From Flavobacteriia bacterium (GTDB lineage Bacteria > Bacteroidota > Bacteroidia > Flavobacteriales_D > Crocinitomicaceae), in contig CANLGD010000003.1 of NCBI GenBank assembly GCA_947490145.1, forward strand, positions 1 to 64,000: DNA of 64,000 nt. Direction: 5' to 3'. The translations under genes and the position numbers were made by a program. Within the stretch, counting starts at the first letter, position 1, and the number at the start of each line of letters is the position of its first letter. The notes beneath the pieces were generated by a model. That model saw nothing but the letters and a program-made list of their open reading frames with translations. It searched no databases and was not told where the DNA came from. This document shows positions 53,220 through 62,881 of the stretch, piece by piece.

Positions 53220-55178
53220 TCACTTATTCATTGAAACCAAAAATTCTTCGTTAGAAATAGTGTGATCCATTTGAGATTTCAAAAATTCCATTGCTTCAAC
53301 GGGATTCATATCAGCAAGGTGCCTTCTCAATAAATAAACACGTTGCAACACATCTTTTCCTAATAGTAAATCATCTCTTCTTGTACTTGAAGCTGTGATG
53401 TCAATCGCTGGGAAAATACGTTTGTTTGCAATTTTACGATCCAATTGCAATTCCATATTTCCTGTACCTTTAAATTCTTCAAAGATAACTTCATCCATTT
53501 TAGAACCGGTTTCAGTCAATGCAGTTGCGATAATCGAAAGTGAACCTCCATTTTCAATTTTACGTGCTGCACCGAAAAAACGTTTTGGTTTGTGTAAAGC
53601 ATTCGCATCAACGCCTCCAGATAAAACTTTTCCTGACGCTGGAGAAACTGTATTGTAAGCCCTTGCTAAACGTGTAATTGAATCTAATAAAATACATACA
53701 TCATGACCACATTCCACCATTCGTTTTGCTTTTTCAAGAACAATGTTGGCAACTTTTACGTGTCTTTCTGCTGGCTCATCAAAAGTAGAAGCAACAACTT
53801 CTGCTTTCACACTTCTAGCCATATCAGTTACCTCTTCAGGGCGTTCGTCAATTAATAAAACAATTAAATAAACTTCTGGATGATTCGCTGCGATTGCATT
53901 TGCAACATCCTTTAGTAACATCGTTTTACCTGTTTTTGGCTGGGCAACAATCATCCCACGTTGGCCTTTTCCAATTGGTGCGAATAAATCCATTATTCTT
54001 GTTGACATCGATTCATCTTTGTGACCTGTCAATTTAAATTTTTCGTTTGGAAATAAGGGCGTTAAATATTGAAACGGAACTCGATCACGTATATATGAAG
54101 GGTGACGTCCATTTATTGATTCAACTTTAACCAACGGAAAGAATTTTTCGCCTTCTTTTGGAGGACGAATTGTTCCATAAACAGTGTCTCCTGTTTTTAA
54201 GCCAAATGACTTTATTTGACTTTGAGAAACATAAACATCATCAGGAGAAGGCAAATAATTGTAATCAGAAGATCTTAAAAAACCAAAACCTTCTTGAATA
54301 ACTTCTAAAACTCCTTCTGCTGAAACAATTCCAGATAAATCAAAAATTTCTTCTTCAACAACTGTTTGTTTTTTAGGAGTTTGCTCTGTTTTTGGACTTA
54401 AATTTTGTTGTTCGAGTAATCTCAACCGATGCGCTTCTCTATCTCGATTTCTTTGCTCGTTTCTTTTTTGAATTTCCAATTCAGATGGAGTAAGCTCTCT
54501 ATCTGAAATTGGTCTTGGCAATGAATTTAATATTTCTTTATTAGACTTTTTTGGTAATTTAACCGCGGGCTCTGCTAAATTTTCCTCAGAATTTTCAGTA
54601 ACAGAATTATTTTTAACAACTGGCGTTTTAATTAAATTTCTCCCAACTGGTTTTGAATTCTTCTTTACCTCTTCCTTAATTTCAGCAACTGCAGAGGTTA
54701 CAGCCGCATTATTAGAATCTAAAAATAAATCTAAAGTGCTAGATTCAACTTTAGCCTCTTCAAAGTTAGTGTCAGCGTTCTTTTCTACTTCGTTTATGAC
54801 TTCTGATTTAATGGCAGAGTTGTCATTTTTAGAAATTGGAGCAGATGTAGCTTCCATTTTAATAATTCTTTTTCTTTTTTCCTTTACAAATTCTGTTGAG
54901 TCAGTTTTAATTTCATCAGATAAGTTTGCTTCAACTGCCTTTACTTCTGCAGAAATTACTATTTCTTTTGATGTTTTTGTTGCAATTTTCTTAGTAGTAA
55001 CTTTGGCAGATTTTTCAACTATTTCTGGAGCTTTTGTTTCAGAAGTTGAACCTTCTAATTTTGATAAGGCATCCAAAATTTCTGCTTTTTTTAAATTTTC
55101 GGCATTTTCAATACCTGCTACCAGCGCAATTTCACGTAAATCGCTAATTTTTTTTGATTCTAAATCGCTAAGATTCAT
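53220..55178 (-). CDS. rho: Transcription termination factor Rho
   Basis: A 652-aa hexameric helicase. An N-terminal Rho_N/SAP-like helix pair (residues 1-45) is followed by a low-complexity, Lys/Glu/Ser/Val-rich insert of about 200 residues, common in Bacteroidota Rho. The cold-shock RNA-binding domain has [22 protein letters not shown], Walker A is [14 protein letters not shown], Walker [16 protein letters not shown], and the Q/R loops and [14 protein letters not shown] follow. It is the only Rho in the window. The antisense ORFs over the insert are shadows. Confidence 0.96.
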   Translation of the reverse strand: MNLSDLESKKISDLREIALVAGIENAENLKKAEILDALSKLEGSTSETKAPEIVEKSAKVTTKKIATKTSKEIVISAEVKAVEANLSDEIKTDSTEFVKEKRKRIIKMEATSAPISKNDNSAIKSEVINEVEKNADTNFEEAKVESSTLDLFLDSNNAAVTSAVAEIKEEVKKNSKPVGRNLIKTPVVKNNSVTENSEENLAEPAVKLPKKSNKEILNSLPRPISDRELTPSELEIQKRNEQRNRDREAHRLRLLEQQNLSPKTEQTPKKQTVVEEEIFDLSGIVSAEGVLEVIQEGFGFLRSSDYNYLPSPDDVYVSQSQIKSFGLKTGDTVYGTIRPPKEGEKFFPLVKVESINGRHPSYIRDRVPFQYLTPLFPNEKFKLTGHKDESMSTRIMDLFAPIGKGQRGMIVAQPKTGKTMLLKDVANAIAANHPEVYLIVLLIDERPEEVTDMARSVKAEVVASTFDEPAERHVKVANIVLEKAKRMVECGHDVCILLDSITRLARAYNTVSPASGKVLSGGVDANALHKPKRFFGAARKIENGGSLSIIATALTETGSKMDEVIFEEFKGTGNMELQLDRKIANKRIFPAIDITASSTRRDDLLLGKDVLQRVYLLRRHLADMNPVEAMEFLKSQMDHTISNEEFLVSMNK

Positions 55179-55335
55179 TAAATATGTATTTGGATTATGA
55201 TTTTTTTGATTTAGTTTCTACTTAATTAAACGTAAATCAATGGACAAAATGTATAGATTTTATTTATAAAACGGATTCGTTTTGAGATGCAATATTAATC
55301 ATTTTTTTGAAATAAACTACTTTCTGAAAAAAAAG

Positions 55336-56142
55336 TTAAATTTTAACAATTTTTCTTAAAAGTTTTAATCCATTTGTTGTCATTATTTCAACGAAATAAA
55401 CTCCTGAATTTAAAGTAGATAGGTTCAAATATGTATCACTGTTTTCAGTGAATAAAATTTGTTTATTTTCTAAAGATAAAATCGAAATTGATTTAATTTC
55501 TGATTGATTACTAACAATTAATAGATTTTCAACTGGATTGGGTAAAACTGAAAAATGATTTTTTTCAATTTCTGCAAGTAAAACGGGATCTTCTGTTCTC
55601 ACATTTACATCATCCAACAAAAATTTAAATCCGTCATTTGTATTTAGAATAAAAGCTATGTAAACCACTTGATTCGCATAACCTAATTCACTTAAATTAA
55701 TTTCATGATTTGTCCAAATTGAATTTTCATTTACAATAATTTCTAAAGTATCCGTAAAACTTGCAACATCATTTCCTGTCGTCGATATAAATACTTTTAA
55801 GCTTTCTGGATATGATGGGTCGAAAGATTTTGATTCCCACCTTAAATAATTACCAAATGGACCTAAAGTCAATGGTGGAGAAATTAACCAACGATTTGCT
55901 CTACCTGACGTCGTAAAATAAGAAGTCGAACCAGCAACTGAATCTGTTGAATCTTCTGGATTTAAAGTCGAAATCCAAGCTTCATTATATTCTGAAACTA
56001 CTGCATTTGGCGTTAATAAATCTTGGTTAGAAATTGACCATGTTGCTGGAATTCCAGCTTCAAAATCTTCGCTTAAAATTACTGTTTGAGAAAAAGATAA
56101 AGCTGTAAAAATGCTCGTAAAAAGAAGTATAAATAATTTCAT
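55336..56142 (-). CDS. Secreted adhesin-like protein with T9SS sorting tail
   Basis: A 268-aa protein: signal peptide (cut after LSFSQ), a choice-of-anchor J / cleaved-adhesin jelly-roll domain (SEDFEAGIPATWSISNQD; NRWLISPPLTLG; FKFLLDDVNVR), and a type A sorting domain (SVLPNPVENLLIV...GVYFVEIMTTNG...RKIVKI). It should be exported and fixed to the cell surface or released by the type IX system. No enzyme domain is present. The next gene upstream (DUF4268) ends 17 bases before. Confidence 0.88.
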   Translation of the reverse strand: MKLFILLFTSIFTALSFSQTVILSEDFEAGIPATWSISNQDLLTPNAVVSEYNEAWISTLNPEDSTDSVAGSTSYFTTSGRANRWLISPPLTLGPFGNYLRWESKSFDPSYPESLKVFISTTGNDVASFTDTLEIIVNENSIWTNHEINLSELGYANQVVYIAFILNTNDGFKFLLDDVNVRTEDPVLLAEIEKNHFSVLPNPVENLLIVSNQSEIKSISILSLENKQILFTENSDTYLNLSTLNSGVYFVEIMTTNGLKLLRKIVKI

Positions 56143-56158
56143 TTTGTAAAAATAAGTC

Positions 56159-56623
56159 TTATTTTGCTAAAAATTGTAGTATTTCTTTATAGCTCTGGTA
56201 AAATATGTCAAAAGAAACCAATTTTTCTTGAAAAAAATCAAAAATGGCTGCTTGATGTTGTGGATTAAAATAATTCAAACCTTCTTTCTTCCAAAGAATT
56301 CTTGAAAAAACAGGAACTGCATCCGAATAGCATTCTTTCAACCAAATATCATCTGTACCCATAGATTCTTGCAGGACTTTCTTCAATTCTTGCATCTGCT
56401 CCCAAAAAACGGATCGTGTGGCTTCATCTTTATATTGAAAGTCAAAATTAATAGCAACATAAGCTCTATTAACCTCAAGTCGCAGATAAATATCTTTTAT
56501 TTGCGTTGGATAAGAAAGCCAATTAATTTTTTTACCACTTGAGGATTTTAGGCGAGACATGTGTTTTTTAAAATCAAGCCAAAATTCAGAATTTATTGTT
56601 CTAAGTTCATCTTTAGTTAACAT
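56159..56623 (-). CDS. DUF4268 protein
   Basis: A 154-aa soluble protein. WLDFKKHMSRLKSSSGKKINWLSYPT, then LRLEVNRAYVAINFDFQ and IFDFFQEKLVSFDIFYQSYK fit the DUF4268 family, sometimes found as a domain in restriction-type proteins; here it stands alone and no restriction gene is near. It lies 2 bases downstream of the lipoprotein gene, so they are co-transcribed. Confidence 0.8.
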   Translation of the reverse strand: MLTKDELRTINSEFWLDFKKHMSRLKSSSGKKINWLSYPTQIKDIYLRLEVNRAYVAINFDFQYKDEATRSVFWEQMQELKKVLQESMGTDDIWLKECYSDAVPVFSRILWKKEGLNYFNPQHQAAIFDFFQEKLVSFDIFYQSYKEILQFLAK

Positions 56624-56625
56624 TT

Positions 56626-57522
56626 TTATTTTGTTTTGTGATAAATAAGATGATATTTTTTTCTGTTATACACAATTTTTTTAGGGAGAGAATTTTCGTT
56701 ATACATGATATTAAAATCTTTAATTAATGTTCCGTGCATCCATTCTTTAATTACTATTGGCTGATTGAATTTATTATATTCCCAAATTTGAGATCTTTCC
56801 AATTGAATCCAATTTTCTCCCAAATGATAACTTTCAATTGGAAATCCATTTCTTGTGTATGTAATCGTTTTATCAGATAATTCAAAATGTAACAAATTTG
56901 TATCAATTTTTTCAATTTCTGACAAAATTTTCTTTTTTGTAGCTCCTTCATTTACAAAAATTTCAATGTAATTCACATAGTTTCCAATTTTATCAATAAT
57001 AACTTTTGGATTTTCTTGATTTGGATAGAAAAACAAAGAATCGTTTTTGCCATTTGCTTTTGACTTGTAAAAAACAATTCTTTTATCATTTTTGGCAACA
57101 AAAACTGGAGGTAAATTTCCTATTCCAAAATATTTATAAATATTAATTTTTGAAATTTCATTTACTTTGTATTCATAATTTGTTTGATTTACCAAATCTT
57201 GACCATTTTCATAATAATAATTATCGTTATTTCCATCTTTATCAAATGTATAGACGAATTTTTCTGCAATATTATCTGGATTATTTCCACCTTTAATATA
57301 CATTGAAATTTTACTTACATCAATTTGATTAATGGATTTTGCATTCCAGTAACTACCGAATGAATTGGGAGTATTAAAAATTTGATCAAAATAAAAGGGA
57401 TTTATCAAATTTTTGCGAAAAGGAATATTTTCTTTTTGACTAAGTTTTTCCTTATCATTTTCACATGAAAAGAAAATTAATACAGAAAAAGATAAAAATA
57501 TTAGTCTTGGAAAATTTGTCAT
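56626..57522 (-). CDS. Lipoprotein of unknown function
   Basis: A 298-aa lipoprotein. From ATG 57522 it begins MTNFPRLIFLSFSVLIFFSC with lipobox FFSC; the track's start 12 codons earlier adds a stretch outside the signal. The body has tyrosine-rich beta segments (NDNYYYENGQDLVNQTNYEY; KEWMHGTLIKDFNIMYNENSL) that resemble YD-type repeats. I do not recognise a named family. Confidence 0.65.
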   Translation of the reverse strand: MTNFPRLIFLSFSVLIFFSCENDKEKLSQKENIPFRKNLINPFYFDQIFNTPNSFGSYWNAKSINQIDVSKISMYIKGGNNPDNIAEKFVYTFDKDGNNDNYYYENGQDLVNQTNYEYKVNEISKINIYKYFGIGNLPPVFVAKNDKRIVFYKSKANGKNDSLFFYPNQENPKVIIDKIGNYVNYIEIFVNEGATKKKILSEIEKIDTNLLHFELSDKTITYTRNGFPIESYHLGENWIQLERSQIWEYNKFNQPIVIKEWMHGTLIKDFNIMYNENSLPKKIVYNRKKYHLIYHKTK

Positions 57523-57635
57523 TGTAAAATTAATAGAAACGCTTCTTGTTAGAAGCAAATTTAAGTTTATTTTTCAATAATTGATTAAACTTTATTATTT
57601 TTTCGCAAATATAACTAACTTGTAACTCAAATTAT

Positions 57636-57854
57636 ATGTTATTAAACAAAACTTGGCTAGCATTCGATATTAAAACTAAAAATATGACCAAACCTAAAGA
57701 TGAAGTCCCCAAATTATATAAATCAAAATCAGTCAAGGCCTATATTTATTGTCAAACTAGAGGGAAAAACACACCCGTAACAAAAGTATAAATTCAGATG
57801 GGAGTTTCAAAAGTCATTGATTTAAAAAGCAAATATGCATCTTGGAGAAATTAG
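57636..57854 (+). pseudogene. Broken rhodanese-domain gene
   Basis: One frame reads FDIKTKNM...PKLYKSKSVKAYIYCQTRGKNTPVTKV, then an in-frame TAA (57789), then IQMGVSKVIDLKSKYASWRN and a stop. This matches the last two-thirds of a rhodanese domain, with the active-site loop YCQTRGKNT and the closing L-x-G-x-x-x-W strand. Most of the N-terminal half and the usual Gly-Gly before the Trp are lost. The ORF track misses it because the stop splits it. Confidence 0.7.
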
Positions 57855-57932
57855 TTTTACATCAATAATTTCAAAAATTAGTTAATAATGATATTTTTTT
57901 TATCTAAATTTGAATTGAAATAATAAGATTCC

Positions 57933-58421
57933 ATGACTAATATACCAGAAAACATAACCAAAATCATAAAACAACTTGATTTAATTGCTCATCCTGAGGG
58001 TGGATTTTATAGAGAAACATATCGCTCTGATGACACATTGCACAACAATGCAAAGAATATCATGTCGAGTATTTATTTTCTATTAACTTCTGATCATGTA
58101 TCTCATTTACATCGAATTAAAAGTGATGAAAACTGGTATTATCACGGTGGAAGTCCTTTAATTGTTCATGTTTTAGATGCCTTTGGACATCACCAGCACA
58201 TCGTTGGAAATGATTTAGAAAAGGGATATTTTCCGCATTTTCTAGTACCAAAAAATACTATTTTTGGTTCCACAGTATTGGAAAAAGATTCCTATTCCTT
58301 GGTTTCTTGTGCTGTTGCGCCAGGATTTGATTTTTCAGATTTCGAATTATTTAAAAGAAGTGAATTGCTAAAATCGTATCCCATGCATGAAGAATTAATA
58401 AATGAATTAGCTATTCCCTAA
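57933..58421 (+). CDS. Cupin-fold DUF985 protein
   Basis: A 162-aa single-domain cupin. LIAHPEGGFYRETYRS at the N-terminus, SSIYFLLTSDHVSHLHRIKSDENWYYHGG and VSCAVAPGFDFSDFELF are the DUF985 signatures. The beta-barrel may bind a metal or sugar; the function is unknown. It appears to be monocistronic, downstream of the broken rhodanese. Confidence 0.88.
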   Translation: MTNIPENITKIIKQLDLIAHPEGGFYRETYRSDDTLHNNAKNIMSSIYFLLTSDHVSHLHRIKSDENWYYHGGSPLIVHVLDAFGHHQHIVGNDLEKGYFPHFLVPKNTIFGSTVLEKDSYSLVSCAVAPGFDFSDFELFKRSELLKSYPMHEELINELAIP

Positions 58422-59029
58422 GGAAAATAATAGTATTTTAAAATCCCTTTAGATAATTGTCCTTATTTATACATAATACTGATTTCATTGCTCATTTCAA
58501 TGAAAAAAGTAAGTTTTTCTAAGTTTTGAGATTGAGTATAACATTGTTTTGACTTATCTTATAATCTGAGTTCAACTATTAATTTTGTTCATAACACCTG
58601 TAAATACTCAGATTTGAATAAGGACAGTGAAAAACACAAAGTATCAGCGAAGCTAAATAGCGGGTTATTTTGAGTTTTTTTTTATGAAAAGAATGATTTT
58701 TTTTCGTTATCTCAAAACTAAATTATGTTTTTTTTATAGAAACAATATCTTTCAGTTATTTTATAAAGGTTAGCTCAATATCCCGCTTACAAAACAGCCA
58801 CGTTTATTCCAGTAAAATTTTATTCTGACCGCGGAGCAGTGACGAAGTCAATTAATATTATCAGTCGAACTCAAGTTTATAATTCAACACCTTAAATTTC
58901 ATTACTACAGTGAAAAAGGATTTGGCTATAACTAGCAGAATTTTTGACTTCTCAGTTAAGGGGAAAACACAAAAAAATGGCTCTGGTTATGAATAAAAAT
59001 TGAGAAATTTATATTTGGATTGAGAAATT
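58422..59029. other. 608-base intergenic region with an inverted repeat
   Basis: Between convergent cupin and M16 genes. I find no gene. TAGCGGGTTATTTTGAG (58658) pairs with CTCAATATCCCGCT (58774) around a 100-base AT-rich centre, and a GC-rich patch (gaccgcggagcagtgacgaa) lies at 58828. The mix suggests a decayed mobile or repeat element, but I cannot identify it. Confidence 0.55.
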
Positions 59030-60265
59030 TTATTCCAGCTCATAAATCAATTCTGAAAGTTTACTTTCGTCAAAATATTCTTCGGCAATTTCTTGTAAAT
59101 CTTTAACAGAAAGTTTATCAATTCCATCGTAAACTTCTTGTATTGAATCAATTTGATTAAACAATAACAAGCTTTTCCCTAGACCAAGCATAATTCCAGA
59201 ATTACTGTCTAATGAAAGAGATAAATGACCTTTTAATTGAATTTTAGCATTTTTCAATTGAGTTTCATTCAACGCTTTTTCTCTCATCAAACGGATTTCT
59301 TTGTAGACCAATTTAATTGTTTTTTCAAGGTATTTTGGATCTGTGGCAAAATAAATCGACCAATATCCAGTGTCAGCATAAGGAGAATAATTTGCTTCAA
59401 TGTTGTAAGAATAACCGTATTTTTCTCTAATGGACAATATTAAACGTGAATTCAATGCTGGACCACCCAAAACATTTGTCAACAAGGTCATTCCGCGCCT
59501 TTTTTCATCGTCATAACCAGGCGCCATTCCACCAATTACGGAATGCGTTTGGAAATTTGCTTCTTTTGAACGAATTTTAAAGGCTTCGTAATTTGCAAAA
59601 GTACTTGGTTTTTCAATTTGAGATCTGCGACTCAAATGTCCAAAATCTTTTTCTAAAATTTGAATTAATTTGGCCAAAGGAAAATCGCCAACAAAAGAAA
59701 TGACGATATTTTCAGCAAAGAAAAATTTTTCCGTATATCTTTTTAAGTCTGCCTGAGAAAAAGAAGCAACAGAATCTTTAGTTCCTAAAATATTTGTGCC
59801 TAGCGAATGGTTTTTATATAAATATGCTTCAAAATCATCATATATTTTCTCAGAAGTAGAATCCAAATAGGAATTTATTTCGTCTAAAATGATTTCTTTT
59901 TCCTTCTCAATTTCTTTAAGTGGAAAAGTTGAATTTAAAAAAATGTCAGCAATTAATTCTGATGTTCTTCTTGTATATTCTTTTGAAAATGAAGCATGGA
60001 CACAAATTTCTTCCTTGGTGGTGTAGGCATTCAACTCTCCTCCAACAGAATCTAATCGAGATAAAATATGTAAACTTCTCCTTTTGGCTGTCCCCTTAAA
60101 AATACAATGTTCCAAAAAATGTGCTAAACCCTCTTCTTTTTGCCCTTCATAACGAGAACCAGCCAAAACTGTCACACCTAAATGGGCAACTTGCGCTGGA
60201 ATACTCATATAAACAAGTCTAATTCCGTTTCTTAAAGTATAAATTGTAGGCTTTAATTCAATCAT
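59030..60265 (-). CDS. M16-family peptidase, cytosolic single-domain type
   Basis: A 411-aa processing-peptidase-like M16B protein without a signal peptide. The zinc motif LAHFLEHCIFKGT (HxxEH) is followed by the Glu ligand segment EKEKEIILDEINSY. GPALNSRLILSIREKYGYSYNIEA is the C-terminal family motif. It starts 1 base after the pdxH stop, hence translational coupling. Substrates are unknown; it differs in location and size from the secreted M16 protein at 48.5 kb. Confidence 0.92.
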   Translation of the reverse strand: MIELKPTIYTLRNGIRLVYMSIPAQVAHLGVTVLAGSRYEGQKEEGLAHFLEHCIFKGTAKRRSLHILSRLDSVGGELNAYTTKEEICVHASFSKEYTRRTSELIADIFLNSTFPLKEIEKEKEIILDEINSYLDSTSEKIYDDFEAYLYKNHSLGTNILGTKDSVASFSQADLKRYTEKFFFAENIVISFVGDFPLAKLIQILEKDFGHLSRRSQIEKPSTFANYEAFKIRSKEANFQTHSVIGGMAPGYDDEKRRGMTLLTNVLGGPALNSRLILSIREKYGYSYNIEANYSPYADTGYWSIYFATDPKYLEKTIKLVYKEIRLMREKALNETQLKNAKIQLKGHLSLSLDSNSGIMLGLGKSLLLFNQIDSIQEVYDGIDKLSVKDLQEIAEEYFDESKLSELIYELE

Positions 60266-60266
60266 C

Positions 60267-60911
60267 TTAGGGATTTAATCGCGTCATTTTCCAGTTTTTT
60301 TCGTTCTTCATGTAAACAATTCTATCGTGTAAACGAGATGGTCTTCCTTGCCAAAATTCTATTTTTGTTGGTTTTACCAAATAACCGCCCCAATGAGGAG
60401 GACGAGGTACATTTAAAGGAAATTTATCAACATAAAAATTTACACGATCTTCTAATTCTTGACGTGAACTTAATATTTCACTTTGATGCGAAGCCCAAGC
60501 ACCGATTTTACTTCCATAAGGACGAGATTCGAAATACAAATCATTCATTTCATCTGGAACTTTTTCAGCAAAACCTGAAATACTTATTTGTCGCTCTAAC
60601 TCAGGCCAAAAGATCAACACATGAACTTTGTTATTTCCTTCAATTGAATTCCCCTTAAAGCTTGAATAATTTGTATAAAATATCAACCCATCTTCTACCA
60701 ATTCTTTTAAATAAACAATACGTGAACGAGGAAATCCTTCTGAATCAACAGTCGAAACAGACATTGCATTTGGCTCATTTGCAGGTTTTTCAATCGCTTC
60801 TCTTAACCAACGTGCAATCGTATCATTCGGATTTGAATCAAAATGATCTTCTAATTTACCGCTATCAAATTGATGATGGTCATTTCGAATAGAATTTAAA
60901 AAACTTTCCAT
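60267..60911 (-). CDS. pdxH: Pyridoxamine 5'-phosphate oxidase
   Basis: A 214-aa FMN enzyme that oxidises pyridoxine or pyridoxamine phosphate to pyridoxal phosphate. PNAMSVSTVDSEGFPRSRIVYLKEL, FYTNYSSFKGNSIEGN, ASHQSEILSSR, and the C-terminal PPHWGGYLVKPTKIEFWQGRPSRLHDRIVY with ARLNP-like MTRLNP are the full family signature. Length is standard. Confidence 0.96.
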   Translation of the reverse strand: MESFLNSIRNDHHQFDSGKLEDHFDSNPNDTIARWLREAIEKPANEPNAMSVSTVDSEGFPRSRIVYLKELVEDGLIFYTNYSSFKGNSIEGNNKVHVLIFWPELERQISISGFAEKVPDEMNDLYFESRPYGSKIGAWASHQSEILSSRQELEDRVNFYVDKFPLNVPRPPHWGGYLVKPTKIEFWQGRPSRLHDRIVYMKNEKNWKMTRLNP

Positions 60912-61006
60912 TTTAATAAGATTATTTGATTTTTCGATTGATAGATTTTTCGATGAATTGGATTATTCAGTTTTGATCAAATGACATTCAATATTAATAA
61001 ACACCA

Positions 61007-61028
61007 AAACTCATAACTCATAACCCAT
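61007..61028. repeat. Third site of ACTCATAACTCATAAC words
   Basis: Two and a half copies of the 7-base unit seen at 4.5 and 14.5 kb lie in the gap between DUF4494 (which ends at 61031) and pdxH, both on the minus strand. Confidence 0.65.
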
Positions 61029-61030
61029 TA

Positions 61031-61636
61031 TTATTCTTCTGAATATTCATTTTCCATTTCACTATCCAAATCATCATCATCAGCATCTTCATCTTCAAAA
61101 TCTTCATCGTCTAAATCAGAACCTGGAGCTGAGAAAACTGGTTTTCCGATTGAAATAACTTCTTCTTCAATTGGTTTCATTGGTTTTCTAGAAATCTCTT
61201 TGTCTAATTCTTCGTTGTACGGAAAAATTTCAACAATTGGCGAAACGATAATTGATGGAATTTGAAAATCAACCATTAAAGTTGCAAGACTTTCTTGCAA
61301 GCGATCAAATGCTTCCTTCACGGAATGAGCACCAATCAAAAAATTTTGAGCAACTTTCTTTTGTTTTTCATTATCTGCATCTTGAGATTCATATGTAATT
61401 TTACATTTAAACCAGGTGTCTGAATCTTCGTACTGAAAAATATCGTGAAAATCTGTTCGAGCAATGTTTGTTACCACAAACTCACCTCTAATAATTGAAC
61501 CCAATTCTTCATAAATTCTTGCTTCAGCATCAGTAAATGTCATTGCTGCCAATAAATATGGCTCTGAAACACGCTTAAATGTTCCGTTATCTAATTGTTT
61601 TGTATATTTTACCTTAACTGTAAACCAACTATTCAT
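61031..61636 (-). CDS. DUF4494 protein
   Basis: A 201-aa cytoplasmic protein from ATG 61636 (MNSWFTVKVKYTKQLDNG); the track start 11 codons earlier is outside the family. The first 150 residues are the DUF4494 domain (VSEPYLLAAMTFTDAEARIYEEL; FLIGAHSVKEAFDRLQESL). The last 40 residues are strongly acidic (DLDDEDFEDEDADDDDLDSE). Function unknown; typical of Bacteroidota. Confidence 0.85.
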   Translation of the reverse strand: MNSWFTVKVKYTKQLDNGTFKRVSEPYLLAAMTFTDAEARIYEELGSIIRGEFVVTNIARTDFHDIFQYEDSDTWFKCKITYESQDADNEKQKKVAQNFLIGAHSVKEAFDRLQESLATLMVDFQIPSIIVSPIVEIFPYNEELDKEISRKPMKPIEEEVISIGKPVFSAPGSDLDDEDFEDEDADDDDLDSEMENEYSEE

Positions 61637-61878
61637 AATCTCAATTTTATAAAAACACAAAATTAACAAAGATTGATTGATTTCTGTGACTTTTAAAAAA
61701 TATTTTCAAAAATTAAATCCTTATCATTTTTTAAATCGTAATTATCAAAAAGTCAAACATTTTTATTTAATTCACTGCTACCATTAACTAAACCTTAAAC
61801 ACTTTTTACAAATCTGGTTCAAAAGTAACATCAGTAAGATTTTAATTGCCAATGATGATTAACTTTGCAGGAAAAAAG

Positions 61879-62433
61879 ATGAAATTTTCTGAATACCAAA
61901 AATTATTTACACAAATAATTTCAAATCCAACTAACGAAGCACCGTATAATGATCACTCCTACTTTGAATATACAAAACTAAATAATTCAAGATTAAATCG
62001 CTGGTTAAAAAAAGGTGAGCTATCGGAAGAAATCAAAATAATTATCTCCGAAATGAAAACACCACAAAAATGGATTTTAATATCTGAACCTTGGTGCGGT
62101 GATGCTGCTCATTCAGTACCTTTTATTTTTATGATAAGCGAATTATCTGAGCATATTTCTTTGGAAATTCAACTGAGAGATTCTTATTCTGAAATTGATT
62201 CGTATTTAACAAAAGGCGGAAAATCAATTCCAAAATTGATTATCAGAAATGAAAAAAATGAAGATTTAGCTGTTTGGGGACCAAGACCAGAAAAATGTAT
62301 AGTTTTATTTGAAGAAATAAGAGAGAAACAACTTACTTTTGAGGAACAAAAAATAATTCTTCAGAATTGGTATAATGAAGATAAAGGAATTATGATTCAA
62401 GAAGAAATTGGTGAACTTTTAAAGTCAATTTAG
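61879..62433 (+). CDS. Thioredoxin-like family protein with single active-site Cys
   Basis: A 184-aa protein from ATG 61879 (MKFSEYQKLFTQII). ISEPWCGDAAHSVPFIFMIS is the active-site region of a thioredoxin-fold family common in Flavobacteriales; only one Cys is present (WCGD), so a classical CxxC dithiol exchange is not possible. The cis-Pro region KSIPKLIIRNEKNEDLAVWGPRP follows. The earlier TTG start at 61846 is less likely, because a TAACTTTG promoter-like element lies within it (61860). Confidence 0.78.
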   Translation: MKFSEYQKLFTQIISNPTNEAPYNDHSYFEYTKLNNSRLNRWLKKGELSEEIKIIISEMKTPQKWILISEPWCGDAAHSVPFIFMISELSEHISLEIQLRDSYSEIDSYLTKGGKSIPKLIIRNEKNEDLAVWGPRPEKCIVLFEEIREKQLTFEEQKIILQNWYNEDKGIMIQEEIGELLKSI

Positions 62434-62434
62434 A

Positions 62435-62881
62435 TTAATATCCTGCTTTTTCTCTTGGATAAGCGTTAAAAATTCCGCTAGAAACAGCTATGATTTCGTT
62501 TTTTTGATTAAAAATTTTACAATCAGACACAAGAATTCTTTTTCCTACTGAAATAGTTTGTGCTTGGGCAATTAATTCATCCCCTTCAAAAGCTGGTTTA
62601 AGGTATTTTATGTTCATTTCAATTGTTGCTACCATTTGTTGATTTTCCGCAACGCAGGAAAGTGCTGCAATTCCGAGAGCGCCATCGCATAAGCTTGCAA
62701 TTAAACCTCCGTGAACAGCTTTTATTGTTGCTAAATGTTCTTTTCTGATTTTTACTTTGTATTCGGCTTTACCTTTTTCAAGAATAAGGAATGAAATACC
62801 TAATAAATCTCCAAAATGATTACTTTCATTGTATTTTAGGATTAATTCATTAGAATTTAGTTTATCAATTATCATAATCAA
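62435..62881 (-). CDS. PaaI-type hotdog-fold thioesterase
   Basis: A 148-aa hotdog protein that should hydrolyse acyl-CoA thioesters. ATIKAVHGGLIASLCDGALGIAA is the conserved HGG...D active-site region, followed by TIEMNIKYLKPAFEGD. The start ATG overlaps the MscS stop by 4 bases (ATGA), so both are translated together. Its stop lies 2 bases from that of the convergent thioredoxin-like gene. Confidence 0.88.
   Translation of the reverse strand: MIMIIDKLNSNELILKYNESNHFGDLLGISFLILEKGKAEYKVKIRKEHLATIKAVHGGLIASLCDGALGIAALSCVAENQQMVATIEMNIKYLKPAFEGDELIAQAQTISVGKRILVSDCKIFNQKNEIIAVSSGIFNAYPREKAGY

Noticed and set aside
54736-55200. 154-aa plus-strand ORF over the N-terminal part of rho
   Set aside because: It arises from the low-complexity Lys/Glu/Ser/Val insert read backwards, giving a Phe/Ser-rich artefact that mimics a membrane protein.
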